The notes: generated from the letters alone by a model not told the origin. Positions 1 through 9,431 are shown, counted from the stretch's first letter. The stretch: 64,000 nt of DNA from JAEUMG01 sp963805405 (GCA_963805405.1 CAWDUC010000016.1:37807-101806), one strand, 5' to 3'. A program made the numbers and translations.

Positions 1-101
1 ACCAACGACAGCATGATGCCCAAAGCCTTTTCGGCGCGCGCCGCATCGAGCCCAGTCTTCTGCGTGACCAATGTGACGAGTTCTTCCACCGGCAACTCCA
101 T
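1..101 (-). CDS. Hypothetical protein, N-terminal fragment
   Basis: An ATG at 101 on the minus strand opens a reading frame that runs off the window without a stop, giving 33 residues beginning MELPVEELVTLVTQKTGLD. The amphipathic helical pattern and the phrase resembling 'GLDAARAEKALGIML' recall small helical proteins common in alphaproteobacteria, but the fragment is too short to name a family. It is divergent from the HerA-like gene, so 102-223 probably holds both promoters. Confidence 0.5.
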   Translation of the reverse strand, partial: MELPVEELVTLVTQKTGLDAARAEKALGIMLSL

Positions 102-223
102 CGCGTTTGAACTACTGTACGTTTTATAGCACAGTGCGGACGCATAGCCTGCCAAAGTGTGTGTGCTCTGGCGATAAGGCTGTGTGCAAAGAAAGCCATG
201 CGGCGAGCCTGGAGGCGTATTTC

Positions 224-1714
224 ATGTCCGATGACAATATTTTTCTGGGTTGGAGCGGCAAGCCCGAAGACCTCTACCTCGCCATGGCCAACCGTCACGG
301 CCTCGTCACCGGCGCCACCGGCACCGGCAAGACCGTCACATTGCAGATCATGGCCGAGGCCTTCTCGAAGGCAGGGGTCCCGGTCTTTGCCGCAGACGTC
401 AAGGGTGATCTCTCCGGCATCTCGGAGCCGGGCGAGCCCAAGGACTTCCTGCTCGAGCGAGCCAAGCAGGTGCATCTCGAGGATTACGGCTTCGAGGCGA
501 CGCCGACCATCTTTTGGGATCTCTTCGGCACTGAAGGTCACCCGATCCGCACGACCGTTACCGAGATGGGGCCTTTGCTGCTCTCGCGCCTGATGGGGTT
601 GTCCGATGCGCAGGAAGGCGCGCTCAATATCGGGTTCAAGATCGCCGACCAGGAAGGCCTCGCCATCCTCGATCTCAAGGATCTGCGTGCGCTCCTCACC
701 GATCTTGCCGACCGCGGCAAGGAAATCCGCACCGAATACGGCAATGTGAACGCCGCGACCATCGGCTCGATCCAGCGCCGCCTCGTGGTGATCGAAGAGC
801 AAGGCGGCGACAAGTTCTTCGGGGAACCGGCGCTCAACATCAAGGATCTCATGCGCACCACCCGCGACGGCCGCGGCTACATGAATATCCTCGCAGCCGA
901 CAAGCTCATTTCATCGCCGCAGCTTTATGCGACCTTCCTGCTTTGGCTGCTCTCCGAACTGTTCGAGGTGATGCCGGAGGTCGGGGATATCGATAAGCCG
1001 AAACTCGTCTTCTTTTTCGACGAAGCTCACCTTCTGTTTGCCGATGCGCCGCCGGGACTGTTGCAGAAGATAGAGCAGACGGTGAAGCTCATCCGTTCCA
1101 AGGGCGTCGGGGTTTACTTCGTAACGCAAAATCCGCTCGATGTTCCCGAAAGCGTGCTCGCGCAGATGGGCAATCGCCTACAGCACGCGCTCCGTGCGTA
1201 TACGCCGCGCGAACAGAAGGCGGTGAAGACCGCTGCCGAAACCTTCAGGCCCAACCCGCAATTCGACACGCAGACCGCCATCACCGAACTCGGCAAGGGC
1301 GAAGCATTGGTGTCGGTTCTCGATCCCAAGGGCGTGCCGACCATGGTCGAGCGTACTTGGATCCGGCCTCCGTCGGGCCGCATGGGTACGATTACGCCTG
1401 AAGAGCGCAAAGTCCTGATCGCCAATTCGCCCGTCTATGGCGAGTATGAGAAGGTCGTCGATCGCGAATCTGCTTTTGAGATCTTGCAGGCCAAGGCCAG
1501 GAAAGCGGCCGAGGCAAAGGAGCAGGCCGCAGCCGAGAAGGTGGAATCCAAAACGGTGCGTGCTTCGGTCTCGGGCAGTCAGCGCGAATCCGCCACCGAC
1601 CGCTTTGTGAAGAATGTCGCCGGTAGCGTCGGCCGCACGCTCGGCACATCCGTCGCGCGTCAGCTCGGCAATGCCTTGATCCGCGGTATACTCGGCGGTC
1701 TGACGCGCAAATAA
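224..1714 (+). CDS. HerA-like DUF853 family ATPase (helicase HerA C-terminal domain)
   Basis: The 496-residue product is a RecA-fold ATPase of the DUF853/HerA-like group. A Walker A motif, GATGTGKT, lies about 30 residues in, and a Walker B segment (LVFFFDEAHLLF) near residue 265 is followed by an arginine-rich region. The C-terminus is an Ala/Lys/Glu-rich linker and a glycine-rich tail, as in family members. HerA proteins translocate DNA in end resection, but this stand-alone branch has no established role. The start is put at ATG 224, preceded by GGAGG at 211-215; the frame is open back to 107 but that extension looks non-coding. A RidA gene follows after 6 bases, suggesting co-transcription. 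Confidence 0.88.
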   Translation: MSDDNIFLGWSGKPEDLYLAMANRHGLVTGATGTGKTVTLQIMAEAFSKAGVPVFAADVKGDLSGISEPGEPKDFLLERAKQVHLEDYGFEATPTIFWDLFGTEGHPIRTTVTEMGPLLLSRLMGLSDAQEGALNIGFKIADQEGLAILDLKDLRALLTDLADRGKEIRTEYGNVNAATIGSIQRRLVVIEEQGGDKFFGEPALNIKDLMRTTRDGRGYMNILAADKLISSPQLYATFLLWLLSELFEVMPEVGDIDKPKLVFFFDEAHLLFADAPPGLLQKIEQTVKLIRSKGVGVYFVTQNPLDVPESVLAQMGNRLQHALRAYTPREQKAVKTAAETFRPNPQFDTQTAITELGKGEALVSVLDPKGVPTMVERTWIRPPSGRMGTITPEERKVLIANSPVYGEYEKVVDRESAFEILQAKARKAAEAKEQAAAEKVESKTVRASVSGSQRESATDRFVKNVAGSVGRTLGTSVARQLGNALIRGILGGLTRK

Positions 1715-1720
1715 AGCACG

Positions 1721-2116
1721 ATGAAGCGCATTATTTCGGCGCCCGAATTTGCGCATTACCCGCAGGACTGGCATCTCTCGCCGATCGTCGATACCGGCGA
1801 GTTCCTGTTCTTCTCCGGCCAGACCGGGTTTCATCCCGGTGGCTTCGTCGATCCCGATCCCGAGAGGCAGTTCCGCGATGTCTTTAGGTTTCTTCAGTCC
1901 AACCTGAAGGCCGCCGGTCTTACGTTCGCCGATCTCGTCGAGATGACCAGCTATCACATCGACATGCGCGGCCACATGCCGCTTTTCCTGAGGATCAAGG
2001 ACGAGTTCATCTTTGCGCCTTACCCGGCTTGGACGGCGATCGGCGTGTCGGCGCTGATGACGGAGGGCACGCTGCTCGAGATCCGCGTCATCGTGCAGCG
2101 AAGAGCCTCGAAATAA
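1721..2116 (+). CDS. RidA family protein (YjgF/YER057c/UK114)
   Basis: 131 residues, the normal size for the trimeric RidA family, whose founding members hydrolyse reactive enamine/imine intermediates released by PLP enzymes. Visible family features are the N-terminal strand with LFFSGQTG and the C-terminal segment PAWTAIGVSAL...LLEIRVIV. A canonical catalytic arginine in the usual IRVIV-type motif is present (EIRVIV). The gene sits 6 bases behind the HerA-like gene. RidA is a broad family, so the exact substrate cannot be told from sequence. Confidence 0.85.
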   Translation: MKRIISAPEFAHYPQDWHLSPIVDTGEFLFFSGQTGFHPGGFVDPDPERQFRDVFRFLQSNLKAAGLTFADLVEMTSYHIDMRGHMPLFLRIKDEFIFAPYPAWTAIGVSALMTEGTLLEIRVIVQRRASK

Positions 2117-2360
2117 AGCTGCCGATGACGCTCTGCGTCGAGCGAAACGCCGTTGCAGTGAATATCATCCGTAGGCAGACGAATATCCGACGGCGCGGTT
2201 ACACTGATCGTCGCACATACACAGTTTAACTGGACAAGCCTGATTACCTGAACCAATCTCAAATCGAAATTACATGAGGAAGGGTTATCGTCGATTGCCT
2301 CAGGCTATATGGATCGACGAACGTGCGCCTCATTTTTTTTGAGACTGAATGGGAGAACAC

Positions 2361-4467
2361 ATGACGACACGACGGGAACTGCTCAGTCAGGTTTCGGTTG
2401 CCAGCGCCGCATTCGCAGTTGGCGGCAATCTTATGCTGAATGAGGCGCCGGCTCTTGCGCAGGATGCACCAGCACCGCTTGCGACTCATTTTCATCCCAA
2501 GGGCAAGGCGCCATCATCTTTCACGCTTGATGTTTTGAAGCAATCGCGGACGGATCTTCCATTCTCCGATGCGCGTGACTTCGATGAATTGAAGCGCGGC
2601 TTCATCGCGCCCATGCCGGATCTCAAGATCATGGCGGATGCGGGCCATGTCGCCTGGGACATGGAGCGCTTCCAGTTCCTCAACGAGGATCGCGAGTTCG
2701 ACATTCGATCCATCCTTCATTGCTTCGGCAATCGCGCCTCAACAACAACTACGGCCTCTATGAGGTGATGCCCGGGCATCTACCAGGTTCGCGGCATAGA
2801 TCTCTCCGACATCACGTATCGTGCGCGGCAAGACCGGATGGATCGTGTTCGATCCGCTCGTCAGCGCCGAGCCGGTGCGCGCCGCCTGGAAACTGTTTCA
2901 GCAGCATGTCGGCGAGGGCCTGCCGATCACCGCCGTAATTTACTCGCATACCCATGGCGATCACTGGGGCGGCGTCCGCGGTCTTATCGACGAAGCCGAT
3001 GTGCGCTCCGGCAAGGTCACGCTGATCGCGCCGGTCGATTTCATGGACTTCACCATTTCCGAGAACGTCTATGCCGGCAATGCCATGAACCGGCGGCTGT
3101 TCTACCAATATGGCCTGCTGCTGCCGGCAAGCCCCTATGGCTATGTCGGCCAGGGTCTGGGCCAGGGCGTATCGGCGGGTGCGACCGGTTTGATTGCCCC
3201 GAACCGCCATCGTCTCCGAGGCGATCGAGGAATTCGAGGTCGATGGCGTGCGGATGATTTTCCAGAACACGCCCAATACCGAAGCGCCGCGGGAGATGAA
3301 CACATACATCCCCGACATGAAGGCGCTGTGGATGGCGGAGAACGTCATCGCCTCTCTCCACAATATTTACACTCTCCGCGGCGCGCCGGTCCGCGATCCG
3401 CTGCGCTGGTCCAAATATATCTCGAGTCGCTCTATCGTTTCGGCTTCGAGGCGGAGGTGATGTTCGCCTCGCATCATTGGCCGCGCTGGGGCAATGCGCG
3501 CATCCAGGAAGTGCTTCCGCGACCAGCGCGATCTCTACGCCCATATGAACAACCAGGTGCTGCACCTCGCCAACCAGGGCGTCACCATCAACCAGATCCA
3601 TAATGTCTATGCGCTGCCGCCGAGCATCCTCCAGAAGTGGCATTGCCGCGGCTATCACGGCTCTGCCGAGCACAATGCGCGTGGCGTCATCCAGCGCTAT
3701 CTCGGTTTCTGGGACTGCAACCCGCGACGCTGATTCCATTGTCGCCGGAAGACTCGGCGCCGCTCTATGTCGAGATGATGGGCGGATCGGCAGAAGATCC
3801 TCGCGCGCGGCCGCGAGCTTCATGACGCGGGCCAGTATCTGCTTGCCAGCGAGATCGTGAACAAGCTTGTGCAGGCGGAGCCCAACAATACGGAGCGCCA
3901 AGGACCTGCTTGCCGACATCTTCGAGCAGATCGGCTACCAGCAGGAGAATCCGGGTCTCCGAAACAGCTTCCTCGCCGGCGCCTACGAACTCCGCACCGG
4001 CATTCCGCAGGGCGAGACGGCGAATTCGAGCAGCCCGGACGTCATCCGCGCCATGTCGACGGAGCTGTTCCTCAACTTCCTCGCCATCCGCATGGACAGC
4101 CGCAAGGTCGAGGGTTGCGTTCACCATCAATCTCGTCACGCCCGACAATGGCGAGAAATTCGTCATCGAATTGGAGAACGCGACGCTGACCAACATAGCC
4201 GGCTTCCAGGCGCATCGAACCCGACCTGACCTTGACCATCAACCGCTCGGACCTGGAACTGACGATGATGGGGTCGAAGACGCTCGAGGCCAGATCGCCG
4301 AGGGCACCGCCAAGGTCGACGGCGATGCCACGCTCCTCGGCAAGCTCGCGGCGGCGATGGTCGATTTCGATCCGCGCTTCGAGATCATGCCGGGCACCAA
4401 GGCGCTGACCGAGGTGGCCCATGCCGATCCCTACCAGGCGGTGCCGGAGCGGATCATCGCGGAGTAG
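2361..4467 (+). pseudogene. Alkyl sulfatase (BDS1/SdsA1-type MBL-fold sulfatase), multiply frame-broken
   Basis: Across several frames the sequence spells a complete class III alkyl sulfatase of about 700 residues. It has a twin-arginine-type signal (TTRRELLSQVSVASAAFAVGG), a metallo-beta-lactamase domain with the zinc motif SHTHGDHWGG near 2950, a middle dimerisation domain, and a C-terminal SCP2-like domain. Such enzymes cleave alkyl sulfates such as SDS, usually in the periplasm. About eleven frame changes are needed, near 2718, 2772, 2818, 3202, 3418, 3515, 3723, 3790, 3900, 4120, 4215 and 4290. Conserved residues survive on both sides of each, so read errors are at least as likely as decay. 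Start ATG 2361 follows GGGAG. Confidence 0.75.
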
Positions 4468-4475
4468 ACAGCGCC

Positions 4476-4502
4476 ATCCCTCCCCCTTGTGAGGAGGGTG
4501 CC
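4476..4502. repeat. CCCTCC/GGAGGG palindrome between convergent genes
   Basis: CCCTCC (4478-4483) and GGAGGG (4493-4498) form an inverted repeat between the convergent alkyl sulfatase and M14 genes. It belongs to the CCCTCCCC-type palindromes seen also near 36.3, 36.8, 38.0 and 39.8 kb, and may act as a bidirectional terminator. Confidence 0.5.
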
Positions 4503-4506
4503 GAAC

Positions 4507-5532
4507 TCAAATAATCTCGTCCTCGTCATAGAGCGGCGCGGCGAGATCGCTCCCGAACTGGTCGAGGCGATCCGTATCCTTGATCCGCGCAATGTGGAAC
4601 AGGGCCTCGCCGCGATGAACGATCGGCAAGTTGGTGCGTCCGATCACGATTCCCGTCTCACTCGAAATCAACGGCGCGCTCTTGATCCCCAGCGGATCGG
4701 AAATCTCGGCAATCTTCTCGCCCTTCGTGACCCGATCGCCGATCACCCGTCCGGCTCGTAGTATTCCGCCTTCCGGTGCGCGAAGCCAGGTACTTGCATG
4801 CGAGATCACTGCTGCCGCCGGCTGTCGCTGGCTCTCCGTCGCCGCGATCATGCCGAGCACCCGCATCACTCGCAGCACGCCCGACACTGCCGTGCGGATC
4901 GCAGCCTCGTCGAAACGCAGGGCTTCGCCGCCTTCATAGAGCAGCATTTTCACCCCGTGTTCGCGCGCGCTGTGCCGCAAGGTGCCTTCGCGCAGGCGCG
5001 AAATCAGCACCACGGGCGGCCGGAAAGCCTCGGCCAGCGCCAGCAGTTCAGGCTCGTCCGGCGCAATGCGGATTTGCGGCAGGTTGCTGCGATGCAGCCC
5101 TGCGGTGTGGAGATCGATGCCGTAATTGGCGCGCAACACCACTTCCCGCAGGAAAAGATCGGCCAGCAGGCTCGCGAGCGAGCCGTGATCGCTGCCGGGG
5201 AACGAGCGATTGAGATCGCGGCGGTCCGGCATGTAGCGCGAATGGCTGAGAAACCCGAAGGCATTGACGATCGGCACAGCCAGTAGTGTGCCGGCGAGAT
5301 TGCCGAGCGCGGCATGGTTCACCACCCGCCGGATGATCTCGACGCCCAGAATCTCATCGCCATGCACCGCGCCCGAAAGAAACAGCACCGGCCCAGGCTT
5401 CGCACCGTGGATCGCGTGGATCGCAAGCGACATTGGCGTGTGGTTGGAAAGCACACTGACCGGCAGGTCGACTGTCCGCCTCTCGCCGGGCAGGACATGC
5501 TCGCCGCCGATCTCGAATGGTCGGGGGTTCAT
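4507..5532 (-). CDS. Succinylglutamate desuccinylase/aspartoacylase family (M14-like zinc deacylase)
   Basis: 341 residues with the aspartoacylase-type zinc hydrolase fold: the metal motif HGDE near residue 58, an NRSFPG segment, and DLHTAG supplying the third ligand. The C-terminal third (about 250-341) resembles the beta-barrel domain of these deacylases. Family members remove acyl or amino-acid groups from small amides. The ATG overlaps the rimK stop by four bases (ATGA), so it is the last gene of a coupled unit with a RimK ligase and a retropepsin-like protease. This suggests action on the same glutamate-modified substrate, though no substrate can be read from sequence. Confidence 0.85.
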   Translation of the reverse strand: MNPRPFEIGGEHVLPGERRTVDLPVSVLSNHTPMSLAIHAIHGAKPGPVLFLSGAVHGDEILGVEIIRRVVNHAALGNLAGTLLAVPIVNAFGFLSHSRYMPDRRDLNRSFPGSDHGSLASLLADLFLREVVLRANYGIDLHTAGLHRSNLPQIRIAPDEPELLALAEAFRPPVVLISRLREGTLRHSAREHGVKMLLYEGGEALRFDEAAIRTAVSGVLRVMRVLGMIAATESQRQPAAAVISHASTWLRAPEGGILRAGRVIGDRVTKGEKIAEISDPLGIKSAPLISSETGIVIGRTNLPIVHRGEALFHIARIKDTDRLDQFGSDLAAPLYDEDEII

Positions 5533-6434
5533 CCCTTTCCCTTGGTTCGGGTTCGCCCGGGCTTGGCGTTCTTCTCGAGGAAACCGATGACCGCCCCGGC
5601 GACGTCTACGCCGGTGGCAATCTCGACGCCTTCGAGGCCGGGCGAGGAATTGACCTCGACGACCATCGTGCCGGATGCCGCGCGCAGCATGTCGACGCCG
5701 GCGACGTTCAGGCCCATGGAGCGGGCCGCCTTGAGGGCGATGCCGCGTTCTTCCGCCGTGATCTCGATCGATCGTGCGGTGCCGCCGCGATGCAGGTTGG
5801 AGCGGAACTCACCGTCCGCCCCGCGCCGTTCCATGGCGGCGACGACCTTGCCGCCCACCACGAAGGCGCGGATATCGCTCCCCTCTGCCTCTTTGACGAA
5901 CTGCTGGACGAGGATCGCGATATTAGCGCCATGAAAGGCATCGATGACCGACTTAGCCGATTTCGGCGTCTCGCCGAGCACGACGCCGATGCCTTGCGTC
6001 CCTTCCAAAAGCTTGATCACCACCGGCGCGCCGCCGACAATATCGAGCAAATCGTCGGTGCGCTTGGTGTCATTGGCGAATGCGGTGACAGGCAGGTTGA
6101 TCCCGTCGCGAGCCAGGATTTGCAAGGACCGTAATTTGTCGCGTGATCGCCCGATCGCCACCGACTCATTGAGCGGATAGACGCCCATCACCTCGAATTG
6201 CCGCAGCACCGCCAGGCCGAAGAAAGTATGCGACGCGGCGATGCGCGGAATGGCGGCATCGAAGCCGGTGAGCTTCTCGCCGAGATAGCGCAATTCCGGC
6301 TTCTTGGACGTGATGTTCATATAGCAGCGCAGATAGTCGATGGGCACGATCTCGTGCCCGCGGTGCTCGGCGGCTTCGATCAGGCGACGATGCGAAAAAA
6401 GTTTCGGATTGCGCGTGAGCAGGGCGATTTTCAT
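5529..6434 (-). CDS. rimK: RimK family alpha-L-glutamate ligase
   Basis: 301 residues, the usual RimK length, with an N-terminal pre-ATP-grasp domain (KIALLTRNPKLFSHRRL), the central ATP-grasp segment (VIKLLEGTQGIGVVL, near 145) and the Mg-binding end (VVEVNSSPGLEGVE). RimK proteins ligate glutamates, for example to the C-terminus of ribosomal protein S6 in Escherichia coli. The start overlaps the stop of the retropepsin-like gene (ATGA at 6431-6434), and the stop overlaps the M14 start. The context matches the rimB-rimK pairing described in Pseudomonas. The true acceptor here is unknown. Confidence 0.9.
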   Translation of the reverse strand: MKIALLTRNPKLFSHRRLIEAAEHRGHEIVPIDYLRCYMNITSKKPELRYLGEKLTGFDAAIPRIAASHTFFGLAVLRQFEVMGVYPLNESVAIGRSRDKLRSLQILARDGINLPVTAFANDTKRTDDLLDIVGGAPVVIKLLEGTQGIGVVLGETPKSAKSVIDAFHGANIAILVQQFVKEAEGSDIRAFVVGGKVVAAMERRGADGEFRSNLHRGGTARSIEITAEERGIALKAARSMGLNVAGVDMLRAASGTMVVEVNSSPGLEGVEIATGVDVAGAVIGFLEKNAKPGRTRTKGKG

Positions 6435-6895
6435 GGCCGCGGCTTCTTTGCCGTCTTCGGGGCGGAAATGAGGAAAGACCGTCCGGGGTGAACAAGGAAA
6501 TGGTCCCGTACCGTCGCACGTCCGAGCAGCATTGGCACGCCCATATCGGTGCGATTGGTTAGCGTCACTTCTGCATTTATCTTGCGCTTGCCAAGTTAAA
6601 TCTCCGTCTCAACCACAGCCCTTAACTCACTGGCACCGCTTGAGTTTTTCACCCGTCGCTCACCCATCAACGGGGCTTCGCAATGATGGTGGCGGCCATT
6701 GATGGTGACGACGAAACTGACGGTTTTTCGCTGTCCGGAGCCGCTTATTTCGATATTTTCGGCATGCAAGGCCGCAGATCTGGCACCGGTATCGACCTTG
6801 GCGACGAACGTGCCGATGCCGAGCTGCGGCAGCTTCACATATTCGCGCCAGCCGATGACCGGGCGCTTGGCAAACCTGCTGATTTTCCCGGCCAT
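6431..6895 (-). pseudogene. Retropepsin-like RimB/DUF785 ('ATP-dependent zinc protease') with one in-frame stop
   Basis: The frame gives 154 residues with the family core WREYVKLPQLGI, the aspartic-protease-like motif VDTGARSAALHA, and the C-terminal NRTDMGVPMLLGR and HPGRSF. A single TAA at 6596-6598 interrupts the frame where homologues carry a variable residue between ETEI and LG. Everything downstream stays in the same frame and conserved, so a substitution error or a very recent nonsense mutation is likely. The ATG at 6895 lies 10 bases after the ribB stop, and the TGA overlaps the rimK ATG. Confidence 0.75.
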
Positions 6896-6905
6896 GCGGA
6901 CAAGG

Positions 6906-8191
6906 CTAGCAATTCTCGATGCGGATCGTATCGGAAATCGCGATTCCGAAGCCCGAAAGCCCGACATAATGGCGATTGCTGGCGGTGATCAAACGGATGG
7001 AATGGACGTTCAGGTCACGCAAAATCTGCGCTCCAAGGCCGACATCGCGCCAATTATCGGCACGAGACGCAGCGGTTTCCGAACGTTCCGGACCCATCTC
7101 GCCGGCAGGTACGCCGGCTGTCCCTTCGCGCAAGTACACGAGAATGCCGCGCCCCTCTCGCTTGAATACATCATAGACACTGCCAAGGGCTTGCGGGCCG
7201 CCGAAGACATCGGCCACCACATCCTCGCGATGAAGCCGCACGGGAATGTTTTTTCCACCTGAAATATCGCCGAAAATGAGCGCCAGATGGCGCACGCTGT
7301 CGTAGGGCGTGGAGTAGGCGATGCCGCGCGCTTGGCCGATGGGTGTTGTGACGTCGAAGGATTTCTCCTGCTCGACCAGACGCTCGCGCGACTGGCGATA
7401 GGCGATGAGATCGGCGACCGAGATGATTTTGAGGCCAAATTCGCGGGCAAATGCGAGGTTTTCGGCCCCTCTTTTGACCGTTCCGTCGTCATTGACGAGC
7501 TCGCAGATGACGCCCGCCGGACGCAGTCCCGCGAGCCGGCAGAGATCGACGGCAGCCTCGGTATGACCCGAGCGCATGAGTACGCCGCCCGACTTCGCAA
7601 CCAATGGAAAGATATGTCCCGGGCCGCACGAAGTCACTCGCCTGCACATTGCCATTGGCGAGCGCATGCACGGTAGCCGTGCGCTCCTTCGAAGAAATCC
7701 CGGTCGTCAGCCCGACGCGATAATCGACGGAGACCGTGAAGGCGGTTCCGAGCGGCGCCTCGTTCTGCGCAACCATGGGTTCAAGACGCAGGCGACGCGC
7801 ATCCTCGGGCGTAATCGGCGCGCAGACGATGCCGCAGCAGTGGCGGATCATGAACGCCATCTGTTCCGACGTGATCTTGGCCGCGGCGGCGATCAGGTCG
7901 CCTTCGTTTTCGCGGTCGTCATCATCGACGACGATTACCATTTCGCCGCGCGCGATTGCGGCGATGGCGTCCTCGACCGGATCGAGTTTCAGGGTTTCAG
8001 TCGTTTCTCCGTCGCCGAAATCCTGCGGCCGGACCTGCTGGTCCGTCGCTGCCGCAATCTTGACCGCAAGCTCGAGCGACGGTTTGGCGCCAGCCGACGA
8101 GTTGGGAAATCCGGCCTTGGGTCACGCCGAGGAGGCGGGCAAGGTCGGATTGGGAGGTACGACTGTGGTCAAGCCAGGCTGCGAGCTTCAT
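6906..8191 (-). CDS. ribB: 3,4-dihydroxy-2-butanone-4-phosphate synthase RibB with N-terminal XRE helix-turn-helix, frame-broken
   Basis: The core is RibB, which makes the four-carbon unit of riboflavin from ribulose 5-phosphate. It shows the acidic motif VVDDDDRENEGDL, a GISSKERT-type segment, and GGVLMRSGHTEAAVDL. It is followed by a GTP cyclohydrolase II-like C-terminal region (about 7400-6906) that lacks an obvious zinc-cysteine cluster and so is probably not a working RibA. Upstream, with one base change near 8100, the same frame carries an XRE/YdaS-type DNA-binding domain (SQSDLARLLGVTQGRISQL, then a VRPQDF ending). A second break lies near 7622. Candidate starts are ATG 8191 or 8197. 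A perfect palindrome sits directly upstream. The gene leads a minus-strand run into rimK. Confidence 0.78.
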
Positions 8192-8224
8192 AACCATGTT
8201 ATTAGCGATGCTAATAACATGGTT
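8192..8224. promoter_or_regulatory. Perfect 15-bp-arm palindrome at the HTH-ribB start
   Basis: AACCATGTTATTAGC (8192-8206) and GCTAATAACATGGTT (8210-8224) are exact reverse complements separated by GAT. The element fills the space between the M20 hydrolase stop (8224-8226) and the HTH-ribB ATG (8189-8191). It is AT-rich with no T-run, so an operator for the XRE domain just downstream is more likely than a terminator. That is an inference from position and symmetry. Confidence 0.6.
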
Positions 8225-9405
8225 CAAGCATTAGCGATTTGAGCTAGAGCCGTCTCGGCCAGCCGAACCCAAAAGCTCACGCCATAAGGGATGGCGTCGT
8301 CAGCAAAATCATATTCGGGATTATGCACATAGGCGCTGTCGCCATTGCCGATCAGGATCATGGCGCCAGGGCAGCGCTCCAGCATGAAGGCGAAATCCTC
8401 GCAGCCCATGGTGGGCGGATAATCGCGATTGACGCTCCCGGCCCCCGATACATCCTTGGCGACCTTCACCATGACATCCGTTTCGCGCGGTGTATTGACC
8501 GTCACCGGATAGCCATTGAGGTAGCCGTAATCGATCTCCGCTGCCCCGCCAAGCGCCGTGGCGATACCGGTCACGGTGCGGAACAGGTTCTCACGCGCCA
8601 TCTGCCGCATGGCCTTGTTGAGCGTTCGCACCGTTCCGATGAGCGTCGCGGTCGGCGAAATGACATTGTGGATTTCGCCGCCGTTGAACTGCGTGATCGA
8701 GACGACGACCGCCTCGACCGGATCGGCATTGCGCGAGGCGATGCCCTGGAGCGCCGTGACGATCTGGGCGCCAATGAAGATCGGATCGACGGCAAGATGC
8801 GGCATCGCGGCGTGTCCGCCCTTGCCTTTGATGACGATGGAGAAGGTATCCATCGAGGCCAGGAATGCACCCTCCCGAATGCCGAACTGGCCGACGGGCA
8901 GACCTGGCTCGTTATGCATGCCGTAGACTTGGCTGATGCCGAAACGCTCCATCATGCCGTCCTTCACCATCTCATGCCCGCCGCCGCCGCCTTCTTCGGC
9001 CGGCTGGAAGATGACGGCAACGGAGCCCGCAAAGTTCCGCGTCTGGCAAAGCTGGCGCGCCGCGCCGAGCAGCATCGCGGTGTGCCCGTCATGCCCACAG
9101 GCATGCATGCGCCCGGGAACCTTCGATGCGTAAGGAAGTCCTGTCACTTCGGTGATCGGCAAGGCGTCCATATCGGCGCGAAGCCCGACGGTCTGCCCGT
9201 CGCCCTGCCGCCCCTTGATGAGCCCCACGACGCCGGTTCGGCCGATGCCGGTCACGACCTCATCGCAGCCGAAGTTCTTAAGCTTCTCGGTGACGAATGC
9301 AGCCGTCTGCTGAACGTCGAACAGCAATTCCGGCTGCATGTGCAACTGCCGCCGCCAGCCGGCGATCTCGGGCTGCATTTCGAGCGCGTCATTGAGAAGG
9401 GGCAT
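8224..9405 (-). CDS. M20 family amidohydrolase (hippurate hydrolase-like)
   Basis: 393 residues, typical of the M20D amidohydrolases that cleave N-acyl amino acids such as hippurate or N-acetyl-L-amino acids. Metal-site motifs are visible: LRADMDALP near 76, MHACGHDGHTAMLLGAA near 103, and FQPAEEGGGGG near 137. A dimerisation domain covers about 185-300, and the C-terminus has GCEDFAF. It reads toward ribB, with only the palindrome between them. The substrate cannot be predicted closely. Confidence 0.9.
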   Translation of the reverse strand: MPLLNDALEMQPEIAGWRRQLHMQPELLFDVQQTAAFVTEKLKNFGCDEVVTGIGRTGVVGLIKGRQGDGQTVGLRADMDALPITEVTGLPYASKVPGRMHACGHDGHTAMLLGAARQLCQTRNFAGSVAVIFQPAEEGGGGGHEMVKDGMMERFGISQVYGMHNEPGLPVGQFGIREGAFLASMDTFSIVIKGKGGHAAMPHLAVDPIFIGAQIVTALQGIASRNADPVEAVVVSITQFNGGEIHNVISPTATLIGTVRTLNKAMRQMARENLFRTVTGIATALGGAAEIDYGYLNGYPVTVNTPRETDVMVKVAKDVSGAGSVNRDYPPTMGCEDFAFMLERCPGAMILIGNGDSAYVHNPEYDFADDAIPYGVSFWVRLAETALAQIANA

Positions 9406-9431
9406 GGGGAACGCCTCATTGAAGCTGGCTA

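Noticed and set aside
107..223. N-terminal extension of the HerA-like frame
   Set aside because: The translation is cysteine/serine-rich and unlike the family; GGAGG plus ATG 224 gives a normal start.
8041..8230. FMN riboswitch ahead of ribB
   Set aside because: Only the palindrome separates ribB from the preceding gene, leaving no room for an RFN element.
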